NCBI GenBank assembly: GCA_902651635.1
Contig: CACRSC010000037.1
Span: 174,687 to 235,204 of the forward strand
Direction: 5' to 3'
Length of the DNA: 60,518 nucleotides
Source of the DNA: Mastigamoeba balamuthi
Taxonomy: Eukaryota; Evosea; Mastigamoebida; Mastigamoebidae
In this document: in pieces, positions 10,448-22,037 of the stretch
Position numbering within the stretch: position 1 is the stretch's first letter
Layout: each line of letters begins with the position of its first letter
Translations under genes and position numbers: made by a program
Notes under the pieces: generated by a model
What the model was told of the DNA's origin: nothing
Databases searched by the model: none
The model's input: the letters and a program-made list of their open reading frames with translations, nothing else

Positions 10448-12021
10448 TCAGTGCCCTGCGCACCCTCGCGGAGCTCCCAAGCTCTCCCCCCAGTGTCCCG
10501 TGCCCGTGGAGCGCGCGGTGGACGACGGCGACGGCGGCGGCGGCTGCGGCGACGACGACACAACTTGGGGCCCCGCGTGGCTGGCCGAACCTGACTGGGC
10601 GTCGGACTTCGTGTAGGGGATGTCGCAGTTGGCCAGCCGCTTGCCCGTGCAGTCGACGCAGGGGTCCGTCGGCATCCGGGAGCTCTTGGTCGCGAACTGC
10701 TGCGGCGTGCCGCTGGCGTCGCGGCACGTGAACACGAAGCCCTCCTTCTGCGCCGTCAGGCCCGCGCAGACGACCTCCTGGCCGTCGATTGCCACGACCT
10801 TGAGCTGGAAGTCCTTGGCCCGAGGGGCAGCCGTACTCGGCGTAGGCCTCCCAGTGCCACGAGTTGGTCCACCCGCGCACCAGCGGCACCCACTCCTGGT
10901 CGCCTCCGGCTCCCCCGCGGTTCAGCACGGCCCGGATCCCCAGCGCGTGGTTGAGCACAGTCTGCGCGGGGCGGTCAGGGGGAAGAAATCAAGTGATTTG
11001 GGCTCTGCACAAAGAAGATGGCGTTGTCGTAGGTCGGGTGCTTGTCTGCGCGGGCAGCCGTTGAGCTGTGCTAGTTGAGAACAGCAGGCAGGGGGAGGCG
11101 CACAGGCGACCCGGATGCGGATGGCGCCGTCTGTGGGGCAGGGCACGCGCTTCCACTGGATGTCCTTGTGCAGACCCCCGTTGTTGCGTACCTCGTTGTT
11201 GTGCCGCATGTCGAGGTGGAAGTTGAGCCCCTTGCCGCCGTCCTTCTCCACCGCGTTCGCGTCGGCGATCTCGTTGACGATCCAGAGCGACGAGCCCTGC
11301 GGGGCCGTTGATGACGTAGCACTCGCCGCACGACTTGGAGCAGCCCCAGCCCGCCTCGGCCTGCGCCCTCGTGGGCTTGTTGACGCCGCAGTCGTCCTCC
11401 CAGTACTGGTTCTTATTCGAGCACGACTCGCACACCCTCAGGTGTTGTCCCGCATACACGTCCTGCGACGCCGCTGTGCCGCCACGTTAGCCCAGTGCGA
11501 AATCAAACTCGCCAGCAGTTTTGGGCTCTTTTTTCCAAGTGGCCCCGATTGCCACTCTTCGCCTTTTCCGGTCGGTTTTTATACGGTCATCTGATGTTGG
11601 AATCGAGCGGCGGGGCCTGTGGTACCGAGGAGGAAGTGGTTGCGCCACGCCGGCGGGAGCGAGCTGATGTTGGACTCGAGGAAGCCGCAGGTGACGCCCT
11701 GCGAGCCCGAGTCCACGCCCTCGCCGATCAGGGGGTCCGCGTTGGCCCCGCTGCAGGCGCGGGCGACCGTCGGCTCGTTTCGGTTTCGGCAGAGGGGCCC
11801 GTGCAGGGTCGCTGTGGGGGGGTGGTGTGGTGGGAGGCGTGCGAGTAGGGGTAGCTGAGGTCGGCCCCGTTGGACAGGAAGGGCTTTGTGCAGACGCCGT
11901 GCGCCAGCGGCTTCCACGAGTCGCTCAGCGCCACGTTGGCCAGCGCGCACCTGGCCAGCCAGCACGCCCCCATCGCCAGCGCCGCGCCGCTGTGCCAGCC
12001 CCCGCCCCTTGTGGTCGCCAT
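10448..12021 (-). CDS. Expansin-like secreted protein
   Basis: The start MATTRGGGWHSGAALAM (12021) gives a signal peptide. Across several exons the minus strand encodes the features of a double-psi beta-barrel: CTKPFLSNGADLSY, SNISSLPPAWRNHFLLG, DVYAGQHLRVCESC, CGVNKPTRAQAEAGWGC, CGECYVINGPAG, NFHLDMRHNNEVRN and DIQWKRVPCPTDGAIRIR. This last cluster fits the expansin pattern hfDL...G...i.ykrVpC...G. It is followed by a second domain (VLNHALGIRAVLNRG, WVPLVRGWTNSWHWEAY) like the expansin carbohydrate-binding half, then a Cys-rich segment and a Ser/Pro tail. Expansin-like proteins of amoebozoans loosen cellulose-containing walls. Exon borders are approximate, and I could not place the first intron. 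At least one acceptor (GCGTCGCAG before GACGTGTATGC, near 11470) is clear. Confidence 0.65.
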
Positions 12022-12273
12022 CCTATGCCTCGCTATTTCAGCAAGTCTCAGCACTTGAGAACCGTTCCTTTTCAACCGCCTTTTTTGTGCAGTGCGCTGA
12101 GATTTTTTCCGCTCTTCAATTTTCGACCCGCCAGCCGGACGCTTTTCTCTGGCTGTTTCTCCGGCCAACGCCCCGCCTGGAGCGAGGCGGGGCCCGCGCG
12201 GGCGCGCAGCGGGAGGCTGGCAGGGGGAGATATTTCGGGAGGTGCAGATATTGTGCAATGAGGAGGGGGTTTT
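12022..12273. promoter_or_regulatory. Divergent promoter between expansin-like and WW-PIPK genes
   Basis: About 250 bp between oppositely oriented genes. GGGGGAGATATTTCGGGAGG at about 12224-12243 and GTGCAGATATTGTGC at about 12243-12257 give two GATATT motifs on the plus strand, close to where the WW-PIPK transcript should begin. Confidence 0.45.
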
Positions 12274-12835
12274 TTGGCTTTTAAAGTTTTCGCGCTGTGT
12301 TGTTCAACCCCCTCCGCGGGCCGCGTCTGCTCGCCCGCCACCCCCGCCAGCACAGGGACACAGCGCGCAGGAGAGCGCACGGCGCACAGGCAGGACCCCC
12401 CAGGGACCCCGACGGCGGATGGAGACGTCTGCGAGCAGCGCGGAGAGCAGCAGAGGCGGCGAGCGCAGAGGCCAGCGGGGCGCCAACCCCAAGGCGAGCA
12501 CAGCACCACAGCGCCTCAGACGCACAGACACGACCACACGCCCCACCCGCACACGCAGCTGACGCGGGCCGTGCAGAAGCACAAGAGAGAGGGGAGGAGG
12601 CACGCGAGGCAGGGCAGCCGCGCAGAGGGCGACGGGCAGCGCAAACAGGAAGAGGAGGCGGCAGCGCAGGCGGCAGAGGCAGCGGCACAGCAGCAGCAGC
12701 AGCAGCAGCAGCAGGAGGGCGACGCCAAGAGCACGAGCGAGAGCGCGGCAGGGAGCGACGAGGCCGCGTGCAGCAGCGGCGGCAGCAGCGAGGAGCAGAG
12801 GTCATCCGCACAAGCACCGCCTGCGCCTGCGCCTG

Positions 12836-12867
<32 letters not shown>

Positions 12868-15800
12868 GAGCCAGCAGCAGCGCCTGACCAAGCACCGCCT
12901 GCGCCTGCGCCTGCAGCAGCAGCAGCAGCAGCAACAGCAGCAGAGCCAGCAGCAGCGCCTGACCAAGCACAGCAGCCGCCTGCTCCTGCGCCTGCAGCGG
13001 AAGCAGCAGCAGGACCTGACAAAGCACCAGCACCCCCGGCACCGGCACCAGAAGCACCAGAAGAAGCAGAAGCAGCGCCGGCACCGGCACCAGCACAAGC
13101 ACCAGAACCAGTAGAAGCAGCTGCACCGGCACCGGCACCACCAGAACCAGTAGAAGCAGCTGCACCGGCACCGGCATCAGCAGCACCAGCAGAAGCAGCT
13201 GCACCGGCACCGGCACCAGCAGCACCAGCAGAAGCAGCTGCACCTGCAGGGGCGCCTGCACAGGCAGCGGGACCGCCCGCAGAAGCACCAGCACCTGCTG
13301 CACCTGCAGCGGCAGCAGCGGACACGCGAGAGGCGTCCAGTGGAGGCGCTGGAGAGAACACGCTGGTCGTCGGCCAACACGCGGAGGGCGAGCGCAGCAT
13401 CGGCGAGGCGCACGCGGATGCTGGCGGCGGCGAGGGCCCCGAGAAGGGCAGCTCAGGCGCTGCTGACAGCCAAGAAGGCGCGCACGAGGAGGGTGCACCC
13501 GCGGCTGCTGGCGGCGACGGTGGGGAGGCGCCCGCGGAGGAGAGCAATGCCAGCACCGAGGACAGGGCCCCTGCCGAGGCGCCCCAGAAGGGCAACGCGC
13601 TCGGCGACGCGGGCACGAAGAAGGCCACAGCCCCTGGCCACGAGGGCCCGACAGAGGCCAGCGCCCCTCTCGGCGCGGCAGCCATTGAGGACGTCGCCGT
13701 CAGTGCCGTCGTGCAGCAGCAGAGCGCCCAGGGCGCTGCCAGCGAGGCGCCCGCGGGAAACGCTTCTGGTGCACCGCAGGGCGACATCGATCGTGGCGAG
13801 GGCCAGGCCATGCCCGACAAGGCCGCAGAGCCGGAGAAGAAAGAGGAGGCGGCTGCTCCCGTCGCAAGCGCCGAGCGCGCTACTGCCGTCGGCGAGGAGC
13901 AGAGGGGACACAGCACAGAGAGCGCTGCCGTTGGTTCCGCCGCCGCCGCCACAGGCCCCGCGAAGGAGCCCGACCACGCGGACGCGCAGGCCGGCGTAGA
14001 CCAGACAGACCGCGGCGTTGCAGACGCCTTGGAGCACGCCGCGGTCGTGGAGGGGGCTGTCGTCGCGGGCGCATCGGAGCCCGAGCACCAGAGCGCCGAG
14101 CCGGAGGCCGCCGTGCGCGTGCCGGACGACACCGGCAGCGGCGACAGCAAGCCAACGGAGAAGCCTGCAGGCGACGTCGCACACGCCAAGGCAGCCGAGA
14201 GCTGCACGGACCGCAGCACGGCGGCAGCAGCGCAGGCGCAGGCCACCGAAGGCAAGACTGCGAAGGACGGGCCACAGGTGGCCAGCGAAGCCGTCGACGA
14301 GAAGCTCGCAGAAGTCGCCCAGATGGCTGCCCAGGTGGTCGCCGACGTCTGCGCGCCCCAGGACACCAGAGCCGCCGAGGGGAGACCCGCCGCCGCTGTC
14401 GGCGCTGTCAGCGCACGCGTGGGCGGGGACGCCAAGGCCGTCGTCAGTTCGCCCAGGAAGGAGCGGAGGGACAGGAGCTGCTCCGATGACACGAGCACAG
14501 AAGCCGACAGGAAGCTGCAGGCGCCGCACGCGGAGCATGCGCTGGCGCACGTGGCGTTTGACGAGCCCGACGCGCGTAGGGACGAGCGGGCGCAGGACGA
14601 CGACGACATCGCGGCGCGCGAGCGGGCGCAGAAGAGGCTGCGGCGCAAGCCCACGCCGTTCAGCATCGGAGGCGCCGAGAACGACGAGGGCGAGGCGGAG
14701 GGCGACGGCGACGACGACGACGACGAGGGCGACGCGGCGCCGCAGCTGGCAGCGCAGTGCGTCGACGAGGTGGAGACGTCGCAGCGCAAGCGGCTGGCGA
14801 TCCTGCGAAAGATGCAGCAGCGGTCGATGGGCCGCGGGCACAAGCACAAGCACACCGACTCGATCGACCTGACGAAGCTGCGGCAGAACCTGCAGGGCAT
14901 GCAGGCGACGGGCAACAGCAGCATCGACGAGGAGATCAGCGCGCTGCGCAAGGACCTGCTCGTCATCGACTCGGCTATCGTCGAGACGTCCAAGGAGCCG
15001 GCAGACGACGACGAGGCCCCGGGGCTCGACGACCTCGACGCCGAGGGCGCGCCGGACGAGGACGAGGACGAGGACCAGGGGTCGCCCGACGAGGCCGAGG
15101 ACGACGAGGAAGAGGAAGACGAGGAGGACGAGGACGAGGACCTGCCAGACGGCTGGGAGGTCCGCATCGACCCCGCGACGGGACGCAAGTACTACGTCGA
15201 CCACAACACGCGCACTACGCAGTGGTCGCCGCCGTGGACCAAGAAGGACATCTACGACGACCCCGCGTTCATCGCGGCCGCGATGGCCTACACGCCGCCA
15301 CAGGACCGCGGCATCCTCAAGCAGCCGCAGCCACTCACGCAGCTCGACGACGGCATCGAGGTCGGGTGCGCTGCAGCAGCAGCCGCCGCCCCAGCCCCCG
15401 ATCCCCAGCCGGACGAGCCGCAGGAGTTCACTCTCGACATCGTCGCTGCCATCCGCACTGCGGTACGCGGTGTATTTCGTGTATTTTTTCCTTTCGCGTG
15501 GCCTCTCACGTGCTGTGTTTGCAGGTCACGATGGCGTACTGGGAGTTCATCTACGACAAGAGCACGCACCCCGTCACGGCGCCCGCGATGTCCCCCGTTT
15601 CGCCTACAGCCGCAGCGGCGGCGACGGCCACGGCCACGGCGGCGCCGGCGTCGACTGGAGTCGCCACGCTATCGCCGTCGGCAGCAGCGGCCACCGAGGC
15701 ACAGCCCAAGACGCAGCAGCCCGAGGTCAGCGCCGAGGCGGCCACGCGACAGCAGCAGCAGCCGCAACAGCAGCCACGCGCGGAGAGAGAGGGCGAGGCC

Positions 15801-17755
15801 GAGGAAGAGAGAGATGGCGAGGATGCCGAGTGCGAGTTCTCGGAGGAGGAAGAGGAGTCTGTGCTGATACCGCTGCCAGTCGTCGTGAACCCGCTGGCCG
15901 AGCGCCCCGCGGAGGAGAAGAAGGTCCTCAAGTTCTTCGTCACGCAGAAGCACAAGATCTCGAGGTGCGGATTGAGTGTCTTTGTTTTGCGATGCACTGA
16001 ATGCGGCGGGGCGAACGTGCCTCACGGTCTGCAGGCCCGGGGCAAAGCGATTGGTGACGGTGAAGGACTTCGCGCCCGAGGTGTTCAACGACATACGGAG
16101 GCTTTGCGGCATCACGATCGGCGACTACCTCGAGGCGTGGCAGAACCCCAAGCTCGAGGGCAAGTCGGTGGGCAAGAGCGGGGCGACGATGATGTACTCG
16201 GAGGACCGCAGGTTCCTGCTCAAGACCATCAGCAAGAACGAGTGCAAGTACCTCTTCTCGTCGCTGCCCGCGTACTACCGCCACCTCGAGGCCAACCCGG
16301 ACACGCTGCTCGTCAAGTTCTTCGGGCTGCACCGCGTAACCCGCGGGCATGAGCGCGTGCACGTCGTCATCTTCAACAACGTGTTCAACCCCGACGTGCC
16401 GATACACGAGATCTACGACATGAAGGGCTCGTCGGTCGGCAGGAAGATGATAGACCCTTGGAACAAGCGCGTGCAGCAGCACAAGGTCTCTGTGCTCAAG
16501 GACCTGGACTTCCACAGGCACCTCTGCATGGACGACCAAATGCGCTCCAAGTTCGTCGCCCAGATCGAGGCGGACACCAAGGTACGACGGCCGGCGCCTC
16601 TCAGCAACTGCGACTCAACTAACACCTCTCTCGCAGTTCCTCGCGACCCAGCACATCATGGACTACAGCCTCTTGATCGGCATTCACAAGAAGGGCTTTG
16701 AGACGGCAAAGAGCCTCAATATCCCCGACGGCGACGGCGAGAGCTCCGAGGGGTCGGGTCACAGCTCGCCAGCAATCTCGCGGTTGGGGTCGACCAGCAG
16801 CATACCGGCCCTCGCGGCGGAGGAGGTTGCCGCGGCAGCGACGGACGCGGACGGAAAGAAGACCGACGCGCTACAGCACTCGGTATCGTTTGCGGGCGTC
16901 GCGACGAAGCACGGGTCGCTGGACTCTCCCTTGGCGCAGGGAACCGAGGGCGAGACGGGCACGCAGGCCAAAGGGTCCAAGGACGACATACGGTCCGACC
17001 CCGCAACAGCGCCTGAGAGCGCGCGGGCTCCCGTGGTCACGGTGACACAGGCGCAGGTCACCCCCGCGAAGAAGAGTGCGCCACTGCCCAAACCCCACAT
17101 CTCTCTGCCCCTCACCAGAAACTAATTGAGATGTCTTTGCTTGCAGAGGCGCTCTTCGTCTCCTTTGTGGAGGAGTCGTTCAACCCCGAGCTCAAGGGAG
17201 CGCCTAGAAAGCTGGTCAAACAAGAGGAGGTCAAAAGAACACCCAAGAAAGAGAAGGAGAAGGAGAAGGAGAAGGAGGGCAAGGGCGTGGGGGACCAGAA
17301 GAAGACGGCAGGTGCTGGCGATAAGAGTGCACCTGCTCAAGTGTCCACGCCACTCAAGCCGGTGCCAGCTGTAGCAGCAGTACAACCGACACCGAACGAG
17401 CCGGAGGGGCAGCCCTGCCTCAACGAGTACGAGCTTTTCACTTGCTAAGTTTGCACACTAATTGGAATACAGGGTGTGGCTGGGAGTGTCAAGCCCTCAG
17501 GTAGTGGCAAACAAGTTTGTCGAGAGCTACTACCTGGGCATTATCGACATTCTTCAGAAATACGATGCCAAGAAGAAGATCGCATTCTTTGCTAAGAGTC
17601 TCAAGTACGACAAGGACCTCCTGAGCACTGTGGACCCTGAGTACTACGCGAAACGCTTCAAGAGGATGGCCGAAAGGATCCTGCAGCCCGCACCGTCAGC
17701 ACCGATGGCACCGACAGCCGTAGCTCTGTCAAAGTCGCCACTTCCACACTCCTAA
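12274..17755 (+). CDS. Phosphatidylinositol-phosphate kinase with WW domain and long disordered N-terminus
   Basis: The long first frame is open from 12274 but has no early ATG, so the true start is unknown; an upstream exon or initiation at ATG 12419 with splicing is possible. Residues up to about 14600 encode polyGln and Ala/Pro repeats (CAPAPAPAAAAA type), then acidic segments. A clear WW domain (LPDGWEVRIDPATGRKYYVD, then HNTRTTQWSPPW) lies at 15140-15240. The PIP-kinase core follows: GKSVGKSGATMMYSEDRRFL (P-loop and Lys region), NPDTLLVKFFGLHRV, IYDMKGSSVGRK, VLKDLDFHRHL, IMDYSLLIGIHKKG, and at the end YYLGIIDILQKYDAKKKIAF. Introns are 15463-15524, 15965-16034, 16582-16636 and 17427-17472, plus one near 17045-17145 that I could not fix. 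It phosphorylates a phosphoinositide at membranes; the WW domain may bring it to Pro-rich partners. Confidence 0.85.
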
Positions 17756-19664
17756 CTGATATCAGCTTTGTCCTGCCTGTCAAGATACACATCCACCACC
17801 GCATACACACCAGCAGTACATCATAACCCGGGCAGTGTAATCTCCTCATCATCTGGTGTGCTCAGTCTTAATGGTTTACTGCTTGAAGCCTGTGTCTACT
17901 ATAAAACTGTCCATGAGATCCTTCTTTGACTGTCATCCGGATGAATAGCTGTTTGACATGACAGGATAGTAGTGGTGGGGTGGTCATGAACAGGGTGAAA
18001 TAATACCAAGCTTGGCAAATGTGAAATCGGTATTCAGAAATGTAAAAAGGAAATCTTGCTGTCTTTATACGAGCTCTTGGCAATTCTTGACCAGTCCAGT
18101 TCTCTGCACCCAATAGCATGTCAAACCATGTGAGTTTCTTACTGAGGATAAGTTAGATTGCGTTAAATTAGCTGACAGTATACTATTCCATAACTTTAAT
18201 TCCAAACAGGAAAAATGTCTTCCAGATAAACTCCAACAACATAACACACGAGGAAATGATTGAATTGCATTGCTATGTAAGAGATATACACATAACTAGT
18301 TTGTGTGAGTGCATTTCTAGAACTGGTACTATCACTTCATGCATATTTTCTGTAAGATAGAATTTATATCTGTTCTTTCCAACTTAATTGTTCAGTAAGA
18401 GAAGACAATTACATGCGTTTCTTACCAGTAATTATTCATGAGTTAGCACTGGCTCCAGTCATCAGAGAACTTGTGCCCACCATTCTTTATGAGTCAGGCC
18501 AGCATTTTCTCATTTACAATAGCATACTGTTCCTCTCTCTAGAATGAAGAGAGAGGAACAGTATGTCATTGTGTTGCCCACTGTTTGAGCCAGTTTCTTC
18601 ATTTCAGTTAGAATAGTCTTGTATGACACCTGAAAAAACACATACTTCCTGAGCCACTGCCACGAAATCCTCATTGAATAGCACCAGGAAGAGCATGAAA
18701 AGGCTCAGCTGGTGTAGATGAGTGATCAGAGTCATCTCTCACAGTCACTCTCACTCTCACTCACTTACTCACTCTCTGGCAGCCACAGGCAGTACTTCTT
18801 GAAGACAGGCTTAACCTGAACGAACTCAATGGTGATGGCTTCCTTGTGGGTCCTCTTCCCCTTTTTCTGATGCTCCTTCATCACTCTCTTCACCTGGTTT
18901 AAGCTCTTCATCTGCAGGGCAAGGATTTATGTCTGGCAGGAAACGCAAGTAACATGTATGTGTAATACAGAAATCGGCTGAGAATTCTTCCACTCACTTC
19001 TAATGCAGTGAACCAAGGCAGTAAAAGAACGAGGGTTTAACTTACTAACTCTAGCCTTCAGAATGGCTTAAACTTTTTCAATATGATTTCAATCAGGACT
19101 GCATGCTAGCCAGGGCAGCAGATTTTAATTTTTGACATCCTTTCACTGACAGTATAAGTAGCTTCTCTGCTTTCTATTATTGTCCTCTGAACAGAGGGAA
19201 ATGTGACTATTGGTTCCCAATTTTTATTTACGATTTAAATCTTAACTTGATGTAACTATTGAAATAGGCAAAAATGGAGGAAGACTACTTCATTTTGCAT
19301 GTACTTTTTGAAGGCACTTGTTAGCAAGAATATGTGCCTTGCAATGGGGTTCCTCCTCGAAATTAATGACTTCCCAATGGACCTTAGAAGCAGAAACACC
19401 TTAAGTCACATCAGTGCTTGGTCCTGCAGCTCTTGTGCACACACAATTACCCATCGAAAGGAGGGATTAGGGTTCTGGTCTACATCATTTCTACCCAAGT
19501 AGTTTCGGCACAGGCATGACTGTTAGTCAATGAGGATTGAAAAGGGAGTACAACAGTCTTGGGCAAGACTGCTGTTACATAGGAATTTGCGGGTCTAAAA
19601 GAGAAAAGAAAGAAACTGTTCCATTAGTGCTTTTGCATTTGCTCAGTGGATCTGTCTCAACGGT
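17756..19664. other. AT-rich intergenic region with a possible relic exon and a hairpin
   Basis: No convincing full gene. A minus-strand frame 18911-18765 (48 codons, MKSLNQVKRVMKEHQKKGKR...) is preceded by CCTTGCCCTGCAG, a good intron acceptor, so it may be the last exon of a decayed gene. Near 18527-18563 GTTCCTCTCTCTAGAATGAAGAGAGAGGAAC forms a hairpin; a copy of ATACTGTTCCTCTC also appears inverted. Bases 19424-19487 resemble 52019-52087. Confidence 0.4.
18765..18911 (-). pseudogene. Possible terminal exon of a lost gene
   Basis: A 48-residue Lys-rich frame ending in TAA, directly after a Py-rich CTGCAG acceptor. It includes KKGKRTHKEAITIEFVQVKP, which reads like ordinary protein rather than noise. 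I cannot identify it, and no partner exons are visible nearby. Confidence 0.3.
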
Positions 19665-21896
19665 TCAAGACATTATCCAGGCATGACGGATATTACCATT
19701 ATGACCATCATGGTAAAACACATGCACTCTCTCACCATACAGAATTGCATCTGAGAATTGTCCAAGGTCAGTGTCCTGTGCACCATGACAGCTATGTGCA
19801 AACCCATCCACAGGCTCCTCAGTCCACTGGTTATTCTGCCATTCAAGATGAACCAGATTTCCTCCAGTCTTCTCATATGCAAAAACGTGAACCGTGGAGT
19901 TGGTCACAACAACACTGCTTTGGTGACCAACATCAACAAATGACCTTATCACTGCCGGGTGTCGAGATCCCATCAGGACCTCAAAGTGCCAGGAAAGCTG
20001 TTGTGTTGTGGTAAAGCAGTGCTGCAGACTGTGCTGTCTTGGATCATAGCCAAATACATGAAGGACATTCTGGCTATCAACAACAACTGACAACTCTCCT
20101 TCCACACGGGCTGTGGGAAATGGACTTCTACTACCAACAACGACCTCGATATGCCATTGTATCTGGAGATCGAGCCACGCATGGTGCAGTGTGTGTGCCA
20201 TCGAGTCGGTGTAGAAGACATGCAGAGCGTTACTGTAGACAGCAGCGGCAATAGAGTTCCCAGCATCACCACCAGGAGTGCCGGTAAAACAGCCACCGGA
20301 GCTGCACCCATCCGTGCTCTCGAAAACCCAGGCATTTCCATCACTCGAGAATGAGTGGCGGATGATGCCATTGGTGGTATCGCAGTAGAACAAATGCAGA
20401 GTGGCCGCATACTCCACGGCCACGGAACACCTGCCCACATTGGCATCCAACTGCCCCAGAGAGCTGTGGTCTCCGTCGTGAACAGAGACCACGAAGTCAA
20501 GCCCGTCGGAGCTGACAGCATGGCAGAGGTTTCCGCGTCTGCTGTCCCAGAAGAAAACATGGAGCCTTCCCTGAAACACAACCGCGGACGGGTGCGACCC
20601 CGTGGCGGCATCCAGCGTGCGGAACTCCCATGGTTGCCGCAGGCTCGAGACAGGCTGCCGTGCATACCTCAGAGCAGACCTGTCCGAGTAGAACACATAG
20701 CAGAACCCCCGGAACAGAACGGCACGCGGGTGCTGGCCCGTGAACGCGTCGCGGCCACTGAGCGAGCCCGGGTCCCCGTCCATCGTCTCGCGGTCCCAGT
20801 ACTCTGTCCTATTGGACACGTCGGCGATGTACTGGCGCCTCGTCCACTCGGTGGGGAACCAGTCGGCCAACTCCACGCTGGCGTTCCTCGTGGACGTCCT
20901 GAGGTACTGCATCACGGACCGGTACTTGTCCGCCGCGTCCTGGGCGCCCACGTTGTCGGCGTGCCACGTGATGGTGTAGGCCTCGTACGACACGAGCACG
21001 TGCGGCGGCACGATGCGCGAGTGCGATGCGGCGCGGGCCACGTGGGCCGTCGCGAGGTGGTCCGAGTGCTCGAGGTCGGACGAGAGGGGCAGCACGTAGT
21101 TCATCGTCCTGACGACGTCGGGCGCGAACGTCGACAGCACCACCGCCAGCGTGTCGGCGAGGTCCTGGAACGCGTACAGGCCGCGCATGTCGAGCGCCAG
21201 CAGCCACCCTCTCTCGTCGCCCTGGCCCGCCTCCGAGAGCAGGCTCATGACGTGGCCGTCAGGCAGCAGCATGTACGCCAGCGTGACGTTGGTGCCCGCC
21301 AGCGACGAGAAGAGGACGTGGCGGCCCAGGACCGTGCGGCCGTAGCTGCGCCACGACGAGGGCACGCCGCAGACGCTCGCGTAGGCGTCGCGGATGCCGT
21401 CGTAGCGCCCGCGGACCTCGTAGGCCATCGTGACCGTCAGCACTGCGCCCCCGCTGCGCAGGTCGTGGATCAGGTCGGGCGCCAGGAACAGCAGGTCGTC
21501 GTCGGGGTGCGCCACCACCACCGCCACGCGCCCCGCCAGTCCTGCCACGGCGTCGACTCCCAGCAGCGCCAGCAGCACCAGCAGCAGCGAGGTCGTCCCT
21601 TCAAGGGGGAGAAGAAGGGAAGCAGAGGAGTGCGAGTGAGCACCCGACCGGCCGTCAGTGTTTGCCGTGTCTGAATGCGGTGCTGGGGAGTCGGTTGGGG
21701 CGGCCCCTGAGTCCCCCCCCCCCCCCCCCCGCCACACCCCCGGGGCGTGCCTGTGTGGCTCCGGTTGTTGCCCATTCGACAAAGGCACGTGCGCTTTTCT
21801 ATTCTTCGCCCGCACAGCCCGCCTCTTGTATCCCCCACACAACAAGACAATTCTACAATTATCTAGAACCGGTGTGGGGGAAGACCCACCTCTCAC
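19665..21896 (-). CDS. PIG-L/LmbE-type deacetylase fused to a lectin-like beta-propeller
   Basis: The N-terminal domain has VVVAHPDDDLLFLAPDLIHD, the metal-binding AHPDD motif of PIG-L/LmbE N-acetylglucosaminyl deacetylases, and LEHSDHLATAHVA, the matching H-x-D-H motif. It is preceded by a signal-like hydrophobic run (TTSLLLVLLALLGVDAVAG) that starts just after an intron acceptor-like CCCCTTGAAG (near 21600), so the first exon and true start are unclear. Residues after about 400 contain at least six repeats such as HPSAVVFQGRLHVFFWD, LHLFYCDTTNGIIRHSFSSD and LHVFYTD, a PLL/fucolectin-like beta-propeller that probably binds sugars. Likely secretory-pathway or cell-surface. It is divergent with the GT32 gene at 22038. 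The gene is GC-rich 5' and AT-richer 3'. Confidence 0.75.
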   Translation of the reverse strand: MRGGSSPTPVLDNCRIVLLCGGYKRRAVRAKNRKAHVPLSNGQQPEPHRHAPGVWRGGGGGDSGAAPTDSPAPHSDTANTDGRSGAHSHSSASLLLPLEGTTSLLLVLLALLGVDAVAGLAGRVAVVVAHPDDDLLFLAPDLIHDLRSGGAVLTVTMAYEVRGRYDGIRDAYASVCGVPSSWRSYGRTVLGRHVLFSSLAGTNVTLAYMLLPDGHVMSLLSEAGQGDERGWLLALDMRGLYAFQDLADTLAVVLSTFAPDVVRTMNYVLPLSSDLEHSDHLATAHVARAASHSRIVPPHVLVSYEAYTITWHADNVGAQDAADKYRSVMQYLRTSTRNASVELADWFPTEWTRRQYIADVSNRTEYWDRETMDGDPGSLSGRDAFTGQHPRAVLFRGFCYVFYSDRSALRYARQPVSSLRQPWEFRTLDAATGSHPSAVVFQGRLHVFFWDSRRGNLCHAVSSDGLDFVVSVHDGDHSSLGQLDANVGRCSVAVEYAATLHLFYCDTTNGIIRHSFSSDGNAWVFESTDGCSSGGCFTGTPGGDAGNSIAAAVYSNALHVFYTDSMAHTLHHAWLDLQIQWHIEVVVGSRSPFPTARVEGELSVVVDSQNVLHVFGYDPRQHSLQHCFTTTQQLSWHFEVLMGSRHPAVIRSFVDVGHQSSVVVTNSTVHVFAYEKTGGNLVHLEWQNNQWTEEPVDGFAHSCHGAQDTDLGQFSDAILYGERVHVFYHDGHNGNIRHAWIMS

Positions 21897-22037
21897 CGTG
21901 CCCGCCCCTGCTCGTCGACCGAGCCGCGGTGCGCACCTGGTGCTGGTGATGCCGGCCCCCTCACAGGACCGCTACCAGGAGGTGCAGATACCGCATGACA
22001 TCAGCAGATATTCCTCTCAGCCAGGAGTACTGAGCGA
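21897..22037. promoter_or_regulatory. Bidirectional promoter of PIG-L-propeller and GT32 genes
   Basis: The plus strand carries GGTGCAGATACCGCATGACATC (about 21982-22003) and CAGCAGATATTCCTCTC (about 22004-22020), the GATAT motif, ending 18 bp before the GT32 ATG. A long C run (about 21713-21730) lies inside the 5' part of the PIG-L frame. Confidence 0.45.

Noticed and set aside
12516-15188. Minus-strand ORF of 890 codons opposite the WW-PIPK gene
   Set aside because: It is the reverse of polyGln and Ala/Pro coding repeats and has only Ser/Ala/Leu-rich low-complexity sequence, while the plus strand carries clear WW and kinase domains.
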